DNA of 64,000 nt, taken from NCBI RefSeq assembly GCF_039524015.1, contig NZ_BAAAGF010000005.1, forward strand, positions 62,001 to 126,000, read 5' to 3'. This document shows positions 34,681 through 42,824 of the stretch, in pieces (the stretch's first letter is position 1; every line of letters starts with the position of its first letter). The notes beneath the pieces are model-generated. The model searched no databases and had not been told where the DNA came from. It was given only the letters and a program-made list of their open reading frames with translations. The translations under genes were made by a program, and so were the position numbers. This DNA is from Gaetbulibacter_B jejuensis (GTDB lineage Bacteria > Bacteroidota > Bacteroidia > Flavobacteriales > Flavobacteriaceae).

Positions 34681-37410
34681 TTAATTTTCTGACAAGTTTG
34701 GATTCAGCCACTTTTGAGCTTCCTCGGTTGACATACCACGTCTTTTGGCATAATCTTCTAATTGATCTTCGGTAATTTTTCCTAACCCAAAATATTTAGC
34801 TTCTGGATTTGCAAAGTAATAACCACTTACACTTGCTGCTGGCCACATTGCAAGACTTTCGGTTAGTTTTACACCAATAGTTTCTTCGACTTTTAAAATA
34901 TCCCAAATGGTTTGTTTCTCTAAATGATCTGGACAAGCTGGATAACCTGGCGCAGGACGAATACCTTTATAACTTTCGGCAATTAAATCTTCGTTGGTTA
35001 AATGGTCTTCGGAAGCGTAATTCCAATGTTTTGTTCGCACTTCTTTGTGTAAATATTCTGCAAAAGCTTCGGCTAATCTATCGGCTAATGCTTTTATCAT
35101 TATGGAATTATAATCGTCGTGATTCGCTTCAAATTCTTTTGCTAATTGCTCGGTTCCAAAACCTGTAGTCACACAAAAACAGCCGATATAATCTTGAATT
35201 CCTGTGTCTTTAGGCGCGATAAAATCGGCTAATGCAAAGTTTGGAACACCTTCACGTTTTTTAAGTTGCTGACGCAGTGTTAGGAATTTTGCAGTGTCAG
35301 ATTGAGCGCAGTCGAAATCTTTTTTAGGTGCTGAATCAAGTTCAGCATGACACTCTTCGATTATCACCTCAATATCATCATCATTTACAGTATTTGCAGG
35401 AAATAATCCAAAAACTGCTTTTGCTTTCAGCAGCTTTTCATCAAAAACTTTTTGAAGCAAAACTTTAGCGTCTTTGAACAATTCGGTTGCTTGTTTGCCA
35501 ACGATGTCGTCGGTTAAAATATCTGGATATTTTCCGTGTAAATCCCAACTTCTAAAAAATGGTGACCAATCGATATAATCTTCTAAAATCGTAATATCAA
35601 AATCTTGAATATCTTGTATTCCTAATTGTTTTGGTTTTACAATGTCGGTTGTTTTCCAATCGATTTTAAACTTTCGGTCACGTGCTTCTTCAATTGAGAC
35701 ATATTCCTTTTGTTTACCACGTTTTAAAAACTGCTCACGGAATTTTTCGTATTCCTCACGAATCTGTTCTTTATACACTTTGTTATCTTTCTGCAGCAGA
35801 TTTCCTACAACCGTTACAGCTCTAGACGCATCGTTGACGTGCACAACAGTATTGGAATAATGTGGTGCAATTTTTACCGCAGAATGCGCTCTAGACGTCG
35901 TTGCGCCACCAATTAACAACGGAATATTAAACCCTTGTTTTTCCATTTCTTGCGAAACGTAAACCATCTCGTCTAACGATGGTGTAATTAAACCGCTTAA
36001 ACCGATAACATCGACGTTTTCTTTTTTAGCAGTTTCAATGATTTTTTCTGGCGGAACCATGACGCCTAAATCCACAATCTCGTAATTATTACAACCCAAA
36101 ACTACACTCACAATATTTTTACCAATATCGTGTACATCGCCTTTTACGGTTGCCATTAAAATTTTACCATTAGAGCGTTGCGAATCGTCTTTTTCTGCTT
36201 CAATATAAGGTTGTAAATAAGCGACTGCTTTTTTCATCACTCGAGCCGATTTTACTACTTGAGGCAAAAACATTTTTCCACTTCCAAACAAATCGCCAAC
36301 CACATTCATTCCGGTCATTAAATGACCTTCGATTACTTGAATAGGCTTGTTTACCGTTTGTCGCGCTTCTTCAACATCTTCAACAATAAAAGCATCAATA
36401 CCTTTTACCAAAGCGTGCGTAATACGGTCTTGCAAAGGTTCGCTTCGCCATTCTTGTACTTTTGCTACATCGTCTTTTTTCTGCCCTTTTACGGTTTCGG
36501 CAAATTCTAGTAAACGTTCGGTTGCATCGTCTCGTTTGTCAAAAAGTACATCTTCTACGTGTTCCAGTAAATCCTTCGGAATTTCATCATAGACTTCCAA
36601 CATTGTTGGATTAACAATTCCCATATTCATTCCGTGTTGAATCGCGTGATATAAAAATGCTGCATTAATAGCTTCACGCACGACATTGTTTCCTCTAAAC
36701 GAAAATGATACGTTACTTACGCCACCAGAAACGCTGGCATAAGGTAGATTTTCTTTAATCCATTTTGTAGCATTAAAAAAGTCTAAAGCATTTAAACGAT
36801 GCTCTTCCATTCCGGTTGCTACAGGAAAAATATTTGGATCAAAAATGATGTCTTCTGGTGGAAATTGAACTTGATTTACCAAAATATCGTAAGAACGCTT
36901 ACATATTTCTATCCTACGCTTGTAGGTATCGGCTTGACCATCTTCATCAAACGCCATAACGATTACTGCTGCACCATAACGTTTGATAAGTTTTGCGTGA
37001 TGGATAAATGTCGCTTCGCCTTCTTTTAAACTGATAGAATTCACAACCGATTTACCTTGTACGACTTGCAAACCAGCTTCGATAATGTCCCATTTAGAGC
37101 TATCAATCATAATAGGTAATCGTGCAATATCTGGCTCTGATGCGATAAGATTTAAGAAGGTTACCATTGCGTGTTTTCCGTCAAGCATACCTTCATCCAT
37201 ATTGACATCTATAATTTGCGCGCCACCTTCCACTTGGTCTCTCGCAACATCTAATGCTTCGGCATAGTTTTCTTCTTTTATTAATCGTAAAAATTTACGC
37301 GAACCAGTAACGTTAGTACGCTCGCCAACGTTTATAAAATTACTTTCAGGTGTTATGATTAATGGTTCTAGACCTGATAATTTTAGATATCGGTTTTTGT
37401 TCTCTTTCAT
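34681..37410 (-). CDS. metH: Methionine synthase, folate/B12/reactivation subunit
   Basis: A 909-residue protein holding three of the four MetH modules. Residues about 15-290 bind methyl-THF (NVGERTNVTGSRKF, FSFRGNNVVREAIN). Residues about 310-555 are the cap and cobalamin domains, with His427 in GDVHDIGKN as the lower cobalt ligand. The C-terminal about 300 residues are the SAM-dependent reactivation domain (RPAPGYPACPDHLEK). The homocysteine-binding module is a separate gene 3 bp upstream. Residues about 686-706 come from an in-frame palindromic repeat. Confidence 0.95.
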   Translation of the reverse strand: MKENKNRYLKLSGLEPLIITPESNFINVGERTNVTGSRKFLRLIKEENYAEALDVARDQVEGGAQIIDVNMDEGMLDGKHAMVTFLNLIASEPDIARLPIMIDSSKWDIIEAGLQVVQGKSVVNSISLKEGEATFIHHAKLIKRYGAAVIVMAFDEDGQADTYKRRIEICKRSYDILVNQVQFPPEDIIFDPNIFPVATGMEEHRLNALDFFNATKWIKENLPYASVSGGVSNVSFSFRGNNVVREAINAAFLYHAIQHGMNMGIVNPTMLEVYDEIPKDLLEHVEDVLFDKRDDATERLLEFAETVKGQKKDDVAKVQEWRSEPLQDRITHALVKGIDAFIVEDVEEARQTVNKPIQVIEGHLMTGMNVVGDLFGSGKMFLPQVVKSARVMKKAVAYLQPYIEAEKDDSQRSNGKILMATVKGDVHDIGKNIVSVVLGCNNYEIVDLGVMVPPEKIIETAKKENVDVIGLSGLITPSLDEMVYVSQEMEKQGFNIPLLIGGATTSRAHSAVKIAPHYSNTVVHVNDASRAVTVVGNLLQKDNKVYKEQIREEYEKFREQFLKRGKQKEYVSIEEARDRKFKIDWKTTDIVKPKQLGIQDIQDFDITILEDYIDWSPFFRSWDLHGKYPDILTDDIVGKQATELFKDAKVLLQKVFDEKLLKAKAVFGLFPANTVNDDDIEVIIEECHAELDSAPKKDFDCAQSDTAKFLTLRQQLKKREGVPNFALADFIAPKDTGIQDYIGCFCVTTGFGTEQLAKEFEANHDDYNSIMIKALADRLAEAFAEYLHKEVRTKHWNYASEDHLTNEDLIAESYKGIRPAPGYPACPDHLEKQTIWDILKVEETIGVKLTESLAMWPAASVSGYYFANPEAKYFGLGKITEDQLEDYAKRRGMSTEEAQKWLNPNLSEN
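35293..35354. repeat. Palindromic repeat inserted in frame in metH
   Basis: The 62-bp unit is bounded by AGTGTCA (35293-35299) and TGACACT (35348-35354). It contains the hairpin TGCTGAA-TCAAG-TTCAGCA and the motif GAGCGCAGTCGAA, which recurs at 37422-37436 and twice at 58621-58675. It encodes about 21 residues (HAELDSAPKKDFDCAQSD) between the cobalamin and reactivation domains without breaking the frame. Confidence 0.65.
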
Positions 37411-37413
37411 ACA

Positions 37414-38427
37414 TTAAAAGTTCTCGACTGCGCTCGAACCGACAGTTCTAGGTTTATATTTTGAAGCAACTTCAGCAATCGCTTTTATGTGTTCTGGTGT
37501 TGTACCGCAACAACCACCGATGATGTTTATTAAATCATCTTTTAGGTAGTTTTCAATTAGCTGTTGCATTTGTTTGGCTGTTTGGTCGTACTCACCAAAA
37601 GCATTCGGCAATCCTGCGTTTGGATGTGCTGATGTGTAAAAATCGGTCTCGTGAGATAAGCGTTTTAAATACGGTTGTAATTGGTCTGCACCAAGTGCAC
37701 AATTAAAACCAACACTTAACAATGGTATATGTGATATTGAAATTAAAAATGCTTCTACAGTTTGCCCAGACAAAGTTCTACCAGAAGCATCAGTAATGGT
37801 TCCAGATACCATAACCGGAATGTCAATATTACGTTCTTCCTTAACTTCTTGAATGGCGAATAATGCTGCTTTGGCATTTAGTGTATCAAAAATAGTTTCG
37901 ACTAATAAAATATCGCTTCCACCATCAATTAAAGCTTCAACTTGTTGTTTGTAAGCTATGCGTAATTCGTCAAAGGTTACTGCGCGATATTCTGGTCTGT
38001 TTACATCTGGACTTAAACTTGCGGTACGGTTTGTTGGACCAATACTTCCTGCTACAAAGCGCGGTTTTTCAGGATTGGCTTTTGTGAATTCTTCAGCAAC
38101 TTGTTTTGCGATTTTAGCCGATTCAAAATTTAACTCGTACACCAAATCTTCCATATGGTAATCTGCCATACCAATGGTTGTTCCAGAAAAAGTATTGGTT
38201 TCAACTATATCTGCACCAGCTTCGAAATACTTTCGGTGTACTTCTGCAATAGCTTCTGGTTGGGTTAGCGATAATAAATCGTTATTTCCTTTTAATGGAT
38301 GTTTAAAATCTTTAAATCTTGAACCACGAAAATCGTCTTCAGTAAAATTATAGCGCTGCAACATGGTTCCCATTGCGCCATCTAAAACTAAAATTCGGTG
38401 TTGTAATATTTTGAAAATGTCTGACAT
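37414..38427 (-). CDS. metH: Methionine synthase, homocysteine-binding subunit
   Basis: A 337-residue homocysteine S-methyltransferase module of MetH. VLDGAMGTMLQRYNFTEDDF is the N-terminal signature. The zinc ligands are the Cys in GFNCALGADQ and the Cys pair in GGCCGTTPEHIKA. The other MetH modules follow 3 bp downstream as a separate gene, so both chains must assemble to give activity. The last residues (GSSAVENF) come from a dispersed TCGAGCGCAGTCGA repeat. A SAM-I riboswitch and a start-codon hairpin precede the gene. Confidence 0.95.
   Translation of the reverse strand: MSDIFKILQHRILVLDGAMGTMLQRYNFTEDDFRGSRFKDFKHPLKGNNDLLSLTQPEAIAEVHRKYFEAGADIVETNTFSGTTIGMADYHMEDLVYELNFESAKIAKQVAEEFTKANPEKPRFVAGSIGPTNRTASLSPDVNRPEYRAVTFDELRIAYKQQVEALIDGGSDILLVETIFDTLNAKAALFAIQEVKEERNIDIPVMVSGTITDASGRTLSGQTVEAFLISISHIPLLSVGFNCALGADQLQPYLKRLSHETDFYTSAHPNAGLPNAFGEYDQTAKQMQQLIENYLKDDLINIIGGCCGTTPEHIKAIAEVASKYKPRTVGSSAVENF
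37420..37440. repeat. TCGACTGCGCTCGA-type dispersed repeat at the 3' end of metH
   Basis: GTTCTCGACTGCGCTCGAAC (37420-37439) is palindromic and supplies the last codons and approach to the stop of the homocysteine-binding metH part. The same core occurs at 35302-35316 and twice at 58621-58675. Confidence 0.6.
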
Positions 38428-38448
38428 TTTATAATTTTTAAAATGTCA
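38422..38448 (-). promoter_or_regulatory. Hairpin covering the metH start codon
   Basis: TGACATTTT (38422-38430) and AAAATGTCA (38440-38448) form a perfect 9-bp stem with a 9-base loop. The metH ATG (38425-38427) lies inside one arm, so translation could be hindered when the hairpin forms. It lies 30 bp downstream of the SAM-I aptamer and may be its expression platform. A weak GAGAA/TTCTC hairpin (38460-38475) lies between. Confidence 0.4.
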
Positions 38449-38477
38449 TCATGAAAAGAGAGAAGAATAATTCTCGG

Positions 38478-38591
38478 GTTATCTGTCCCAAAAAATGGGT
38501 AGAATTTAGCACCTTCTTAAATTTCTTATCAAAGAAAATTAAGGGTTGCTAAGGCTTCAACGGGTCTATTCCCTCTGCCTTTCGTGATAAC
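38478..38591 (-). ncRNA. SAM-I (S-box) riboswitch upstream of metH
   Basis: Read on the minus strand, the element opens with GTTATCACGAAAGG and contains the conserved GAGGGAATAGACCC, GAAGCCTTAGCAACCC and AAGGTGCTAAATTCTACCC blocks. It closes with GACAGATAAC. GTTATC and GATAAC form stem P1. All parts of the SAM-I aptamer are present in order. It precedes metH(N)-metH(C)-metF, so SAM should repress methionine synthesis. Confidence 0.92.
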
Positions 38592-38652
38592 AAACAATAT
38601 TAATTATGAACTATGGGACAAAGTAACGTAATAAATAATTGAATCGCAATAT

Positions 38653-39543
38653 TTATTCAAATAAATCTGAAGACAAATATCTATCACCTATATCGCAAAT
38701 GATTGCCACAATAACACCTTTATCTATAGTTTGCGCTATTTTTAAAGCCGATGCTACAGAACCACCACTACTCATACCTGCAAAAACACCTTCTTGAGTT
38801 GCTAGTAAATTAGCTGTTTTTTTTGCGTCTTCTTCACTTATTTCTACAACTTGATCTACTTTTTGAGGATTAAATATTTTAGGTCTGTAAGCTTCTGGCC
38901 ATTTTCTAATTCCCGGAATTTTTGCACCATCTTTAGGTTGCGCACCAACGATAGTTATGTCTGGATTTTGCTCTTTTAAGTAAGTAGATACACCCATAAT
39001 TGTACCTGTTGTACCCATTGCAGAGACAAAATGCGTGATTTGCTGATTGGTATCGCGCCAAATTTCTGGACCTGTAGTTTTGTAATGTGCTTTCCAGTTA
39101 TCGTCATTTGCAAACTGGTTTAACATAAAATAGCCCTTTTCTTTATGGAGTCTTTCGGCTTCGTCACGAGCGCCTTCAATACCAACTTCGGAAGACGTTA
39201 AAATTAATTCGGCACCATAAGCACGCATGGTTTTTATTCGCTCTTCGGTAGAATTTTCAGGCATTACTAAAATCATATTTACGCCTAATAATTTCGCAAT
39301 AAAAGCTAATGCAATACCAGTATTACCACTAGTTGCTTCAACCAAAGTATCGCCACGTTTAATATCTCCGCGTTTTAAAGCTTCGCTTATCATATTAAAT
39401 GCAGCACGATCTTTAACGCTTCCACCTGGATTTTTTCCTTCAAGTTTTAAAAACAGTCTTACACCATCTTTTTTTAGGATGTTTTGCACTTCAATTAACG
39501 GCGTATTTCCTATTAAATTAGTTATTGATTGACTTTGTATCAT
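38653..39543 (-). CDS. cysM: Cysteine synthase B
   Basis: A 296-residue PLP-dependent O-acetylserine sulfhydrylase that makes cysteine from O-acetylserine and sulfide. The PLP lysine is in KNPGGSVKDRAAFNMI and the phosphate loop is ATSGNTGIAL. The length and N-terminus (IQSQSITNLIGNTPLIEV) place it with CysM rather than CysK. The start overlaps the end of cysE by 4 bp, so the two form a unit from serine to cysteine. Confidence 0.93.
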   Translation of the reverse strand: MIQSQSITNLIGNTPLIEVQNILKKDGVRLFLKLEGKNPGGSVKDRAAFNMISEALKRGDIKRGDTLVEATSGNTGIALAFIAKLLGVNMILVMPENSTEERIKTMRAYGAELILTSSEVGIEGARDEAERLHKEKGYFMLNQFANDDNWKAHYKTTGPEIWRDTNQQITHFVSAMGTTGTIMGVSTYLKEQNPDITIVGAQPKDGAKIPGIRKWPEAYRPKIFNPQKVDQVVEISEEDAKKTANLLATQEGVFAGMSSGGSVASALKIAQTIDKGVIVAIICDIGDRYLSSDLFE

Positions 39544-40271
39544 GATGGTCTTGTACTTATATTAATTTCTGACTTATAGGTCACTAATGAGTTTGGTGGA
39601 ACGGATTGCGTAATCCACACATTGGCACCAATAACACTGTTTTTGCCAATTACAATATCGCCTCCTAAAATAGTTGCGTTTGCGTAAATTGTTACATTGT
39701 CTTCTATGGTTGGATGACGTTTGGTTTGCGATAAACTTTTTTTAACCGATAATCCACCTAAAGTAACACCTTGAAAAATCTTGACATTGTTTTTGATAAT
39801 ACTAGTTTCTCCAATTACAATTCCTGTTCCGTGATCTATAAAAAATGAATCGCCAATGGTTGCTCCTGGATGAATATCGATACCTGTTTTACCATGAACA
39901 CACTCGCTCATCATTCTAGAAATAATAGGTAAATCCATTTTAAATAATTCGTGACTCATCCTATAAATTGCTATGGCATGAAAGCCTGGATATGCTAGAT
40001 AAATTTCTTGCAAACTCTTACAAGCTGGATCATTTTTTTCGGCAGCTTTGGCATCTAACTCAATTTTCTTTTTTATCGTTGGAAGCATACTTTCAAAAGT
40101 ACTCCAAATGATTTCAGAGTCTTTATCTGTAATGTCTTCAACAACTGTTTTAAATATAGGCTTTAGCTGTTTCAGTTGTTCTTTTTGTCTTACTTCATCA
40201 TCAAACAATGCATAGAACAATTGCTTTGTTACATCTGAAACGGTCTCTTTAATTCGTAAATTTATCTGCAT
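39540..40271 (-). CDS. cysE: Serine O-acetyltransferase
   Basis: A 243-residue enzyme that acetylates serine with acetyl-CoA. The C-terminal half is a left-handed beta-helix of hexapeptide repeats (DIHPGATIGDSFFIDHGTGI, VTIYANATILGGDIVIGKNS). His residues in HPGA and DHGTG are catalytic in the family. The C-terminus lacks the extended Ile tail used by CysE to bind cysteine synthase. It overlaps cysM by 4 bp. Confidence 0.9.
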   Translation of the reverse strand: MQINLRIKETVSDVTKQLFYALFDDEVRQKEQLKQLKPIFKTVVEDITDKDSEIIWSTFESMLPTIKKKIELDAKAAEKNDPACKSLQEIYLAYPGFHAIAIYRMSHELFKMDLPIISRMMSECVHGKTGIDIHPGATIGDSFFIDHGTGIVIGETSIIKNNVKIFQGVTLGGLSVKKSLSQTKRHPTIEDNVTIYANATILGGDIVIGKNSVIGANVWITQSVPPNSLVTYKSEINISTRPS

Positions 40272-40346
40272 GTTTTTCTTATGAATGCTAAAATTACTAT
40301 TCCATTTTTAGTTTATCACAAGCTTTAAGATTTTATTAAAATAAAA

Positions 40347-40375
40347 CCTCGTAGTAAAAAAATTTCACCACGAGG
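40347..40375 (-). terminator. Probable terminator of the sulfite-reduction operon
   Basis: CCTCGTAGT and ACCACGAGG (40347-40355, 40367-40375) form a stem with one internal mismatch around an AT-rich loop. On the minus strand the arm is followed by TTTTATTTTAA. It lies 31 bp after the stop codon of the ferredoxin reductase-like gene. Confidence 0.6.
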
Positions 40376-40405
40376 AATTACAACTAAATATACAGCAACT
40401 AATCA

Positions 40406-41455
40406 TTAATCTATTGCTTGCACAACTGCTTTTGGCGCTTCTTTTCTGGTTCCATCAAAACCATCAACACCACTAACGGTTGTATACTTTAAAACATATT
40501 TTTTACCAGGATTGATAATTTTATAAGCTGATTGACACATTAATGTTGCCTCGTGGAAACCACATAAAATCAGCTTTAATTTACCTTCGTAGGTATTAAC
40601 ATCGCCTATAGCAAAAACTCCAGGAATATTGGTTTGATAATCTAACGTATCAACTTTTATGGCGTTTTTTTCAATCTCTAATCCCCAATCTGAAATAGGT
40701 CCAAGTTTTGGTGATAGACCAAACAGCGGAATAAAATGATCAGCTTCTAAAAGTATGTTTTCACCTTCTTTTTCGATAGTTACACCTTCAACATTTTGAT
40801 CACCATGTATGGCTGTAACTTCAGCTGGTGTAATTAAATTAATCTTTCCTAAAAGTTTTAACTCTTTTACTTTTTCTACAGAATCTAAAGCGCCACGAAA
40901 CTCGTTTCTTCTGTGAACCAAAGTCACTTCAGACGCAATATCAGCAAGAAAAATACTCCAGTCTAAAGCCGAATCACCACCACCAGAAATCACCACTTTC
41001 TTGTTGCGATACACTTCTGGGTCTTTAATCATATATTCAACACCTTTGTCTTCATAAAATTCTAGGTTTTCAATTTTAGGCTTTCTAGGTTCAAAACTTC
41101 CTAATCCACCAGCAATTGCTACTACTGGTGCATGATGTTTTGTGCCTTTATTTGTTGTTACAATAAACGAACCGTCTTCTAACTTTTCTATGGTTTCTGC
41201 ACGTTCTCCTAACGTAAAACCAGGTTCAAACTGTTTGCCTTGTTCCAATAAATTTTTGGTTAAATCGCCTGCTAAAATTTCAGGAAATCCAGGAATGTCA
41301 TAGATTGGTTTTTTGGGGTAAATCTCTGAACATTGTCCACCAGGTTGTGCTAATGCATCTATTAAATGGCATTTTAATTTTAATAATCCTGCTTCAAAAA
41401 CGGTAAATAATCCGGTTGGTCCTGCGCCTATTATTAATATATCGGTTTTAATCAT
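40406..41455 (-). CDS. Ferredoxin-NADP reductase of the thioredoxin-reductase type
   Basis: A 349-residue FAD/NAD(P)-binding protein. The FAD motif is IIGAGPTGLFTVFEAG, the NADPH motif is VVISGGGDSALDWSIFLAD, and the C-terminal FAD contact is GVFAIGDVNTYEGKLKLI. The redox-active CxxC of thioredoxin reductases is absent, which marks the YumC/Fnr type that reduces ferredoxin or flavodoxin. It is the last gene of the sulfite-reduction operon, 2 bp after the siroheme gene, so it probably feeds electrons to the sulfite reductase. Confidence 0.88.
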   Translation of the reverse strand: MIKTDILIIGAGPTGLFTVFEAGLLKLKCHLIDALAQPGGQCSEIYPKKPIYDIPGFPEILAGDLTKNLLEQGKQFEPGFTLGERAETIEKLEDGSFIVTTNKGTKHHAPVVAIAGGLGSFEPRKPKIENLEFYEDKGVEYMIKDPEVYRNKKVVISGGGDSALDWSIFLADIASEVTLVHRRNEFRGALDSVEKVKELKLLGKINLITPAEVTAIHGDQNVEGVTIEKEGENILLEADHFIPLFGLSPKLGPISDWGLEIEKNAIKVDTLDYQTNIPGVFAIGDVNTYEGKLKLILCGFHEATLMCQSAYKIINPGKKYVLKYTTVSGVDGFDGTRKEAPKAVVQAID

Positions 41456-41457
41456 GT

Positions 41458-42045
41458 TTAAATCTGTTTGTTTGAAATTAATGTTTTAGTCACATTGTTT
41501 AGGGTTTGAACTTTATGCTCAAAGTCGCCTTTAATTGTTTTTCTAAATCGGTTTAAATTTTGCACCAAATCGTCTATGTTTTCTGGAATGACGTCTTCAA
41601 AAAACTGTCTTAAACGTTTTGCTGTTGTTGGCGATTTTCCGTTGGTAGAAATAGCTACTTTTACATGACCTTTAGTAACAATACCTCCTAAATAAAAATC
41701 GCACAACTCTGGTGTATCTGCGACGTTTACCAAAATATGATTAGCTTTTGCATCGTTGTAAATTTGTTTATTTACTTCTGGGTTGTCTGTCGCTGCAATG
41801 ATTAAATCTTGATCCAATAAAAACGAATTGTGATAAGACATCTTGATTAACTTAACATCAAACTGCTTTGCTAATGTTATAACATCTGGTCTAAAAAAAT
41901 TAGCTACCATTGTCACTTTAGCGTTTGGACTAGATTTTAGTAAAAACGTTAGTTTTTCTAAAGCCACATAACCACCACCAACAATTAGCGTATTAATGCT
42001 ATGCATTTTTATAAAAATTGGATATAAATTATTTCTTTCATTCAT
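41458..42045 (-). CDS. Precorrin-2 dehydrogenase / sirohydrochlorin ferrochelatase
   Basis: A 195-residue NAD-binding protein equivalent to the N-terminal half of CysG or to yeast Met8p. It oxidises precorrin-2 and inserts iron to make siroheme. The Rossmann glycine-rich motif is NTLIVGGGYVALEKLTFLLK, and ISTNGKSPTTAKRLRQFFED is the typical siroheme-synthase helical segment. It lies 2 bp after the uroporphyrinogen methyltransferase gene, so the two replace a fused CysG. Siroheme would serve the sulfite reductase of the same operon. Confidence 0.9.
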   Translation of the reverse strand: MNERNNLYPIFIKMHSINTLIVGGGYVALEKLTFLLKSSPNAKVTMVANFFRPDVITLAKQFDVKLIKMSYHNSFLLDQDLIIAATDNPEVNKQIYNDAKANHILVNVADTPELCDFYLGGIVTKGHVKVAISTNGKSPTTAKRLRQFFEDVIPENIDDLVQNLNRFRKTIKGDFEHKVQTLNNVTKTLISNKQI

Positions 42046-42047
42046 AA

Positions 42048-42824
42048 TTATGCTACTTTTAAAGTTTCTACTTGTTTAGCGATTGAATTAAGCGCAACAC
42101 GCTGTTTTACAACATCACCAACTACAATAATTGCTGGATTAGACAGTTGCTGCTTTTTTACAACATCGCAAATTGTATCTACGGTTCCAATGCCAAATTT
42201 TTCATCTTTTGTTGTTCCGTTTTGAATAATTCCTACTGCAGTATTTGCTTTACCTTCGGATGAAAACACGTCCATAATTTGCTGTAGTTTTCCCATTCCC
42301 ATAAGGATTACCACAGTTGCGGTAGATTTTGCTGCAAGTACAATATCATTAGACATATTATGCGATTTGGTTGTACCAGTAATGACCCAAAAACTTTCTG
42401 AAGCACCGCGTTTTGTTAACGGAATACCTTGAAATGCTGGCACTGCCAATGCTGACGAAATACCTGGCACCACAAAAGTTTCTAAACCAAAAGGCTTCAC
42501 ATAATCTATCTCTTCTGCTCCACGACCAAACACAAAAGGATCGCCTCCTTTTAACCTTACAACATGTCCTTTTGTTTTTGCTCGCTGAACGATTAAATCA
42601 TTAATTTGTTCTTGTTGATAAGCATAACAACCTTTGCGTTTACCAACAAAAATCAGTTCTGCTTTTTTTGATGCATAGTCAAGCAAATCTTTGTTTATTA
42701 AAGCATCGTAGAGAATTACATCTGCTGACTGAATAGCTTTAATAGCCTTAAGCGTTATTAATTCTGGATCGCCAGGTCCTGCACCAACAATGGTTAATTT
42801 TGGAATTATTGTCTTCATCATCAT
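42048..42824 (-). CDS. cobA: Uroporphyrinogen-III C-methyltransferase
   Basis: A 258-residue SAM-dependent methyltransferase that converts uroporphyrinogen III to precorrin-2. Family motifs are TIVGAGPGDPELITLKAIKA, RLKGGDPFVFGRGAEEIDYV and VPGISSALAVPAFQGIPLTK. Its ATG overlaps the sulfite reductase stop codon by 4 bp. Together with the next gene it gives siroheme. Methionine synthase in this window needs cobalamin, which shares precorrin-2, but no cobalamin genes are here. Confidence 0.95.
   Translation of the reverse strand: MMMKTIIPKLTIVGAGPGDPELITLKAIKAIQSADVILYDALINKDLLDYASKKAELIFVGKRKGCYAYQQEQINDLIVQRAKTKGHVVRLKGGDPFVFGRGAEEIDYVKPFGLETFVVPGISSALAVPAFQGIPLTKRGASESFWVITGTTKSHNMSNDIVLAAKSTATVVILMGMGKLQQIMDVFSSEGKANTAVGIIQNGTTKDEKFGIGTVDTICDVVKKQQLSNPAIIVVGDVVKQRVALNSIAKQVETLKVA

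Noticed and set aside
37410..37414. Frameshift splitting a single metH gene.
   Set aside because: Both parts have complete domains, their own ATG starts and ordinary spacing, and split MetH is known in Bacteroidota, so this is a normal two-gene arrangement.
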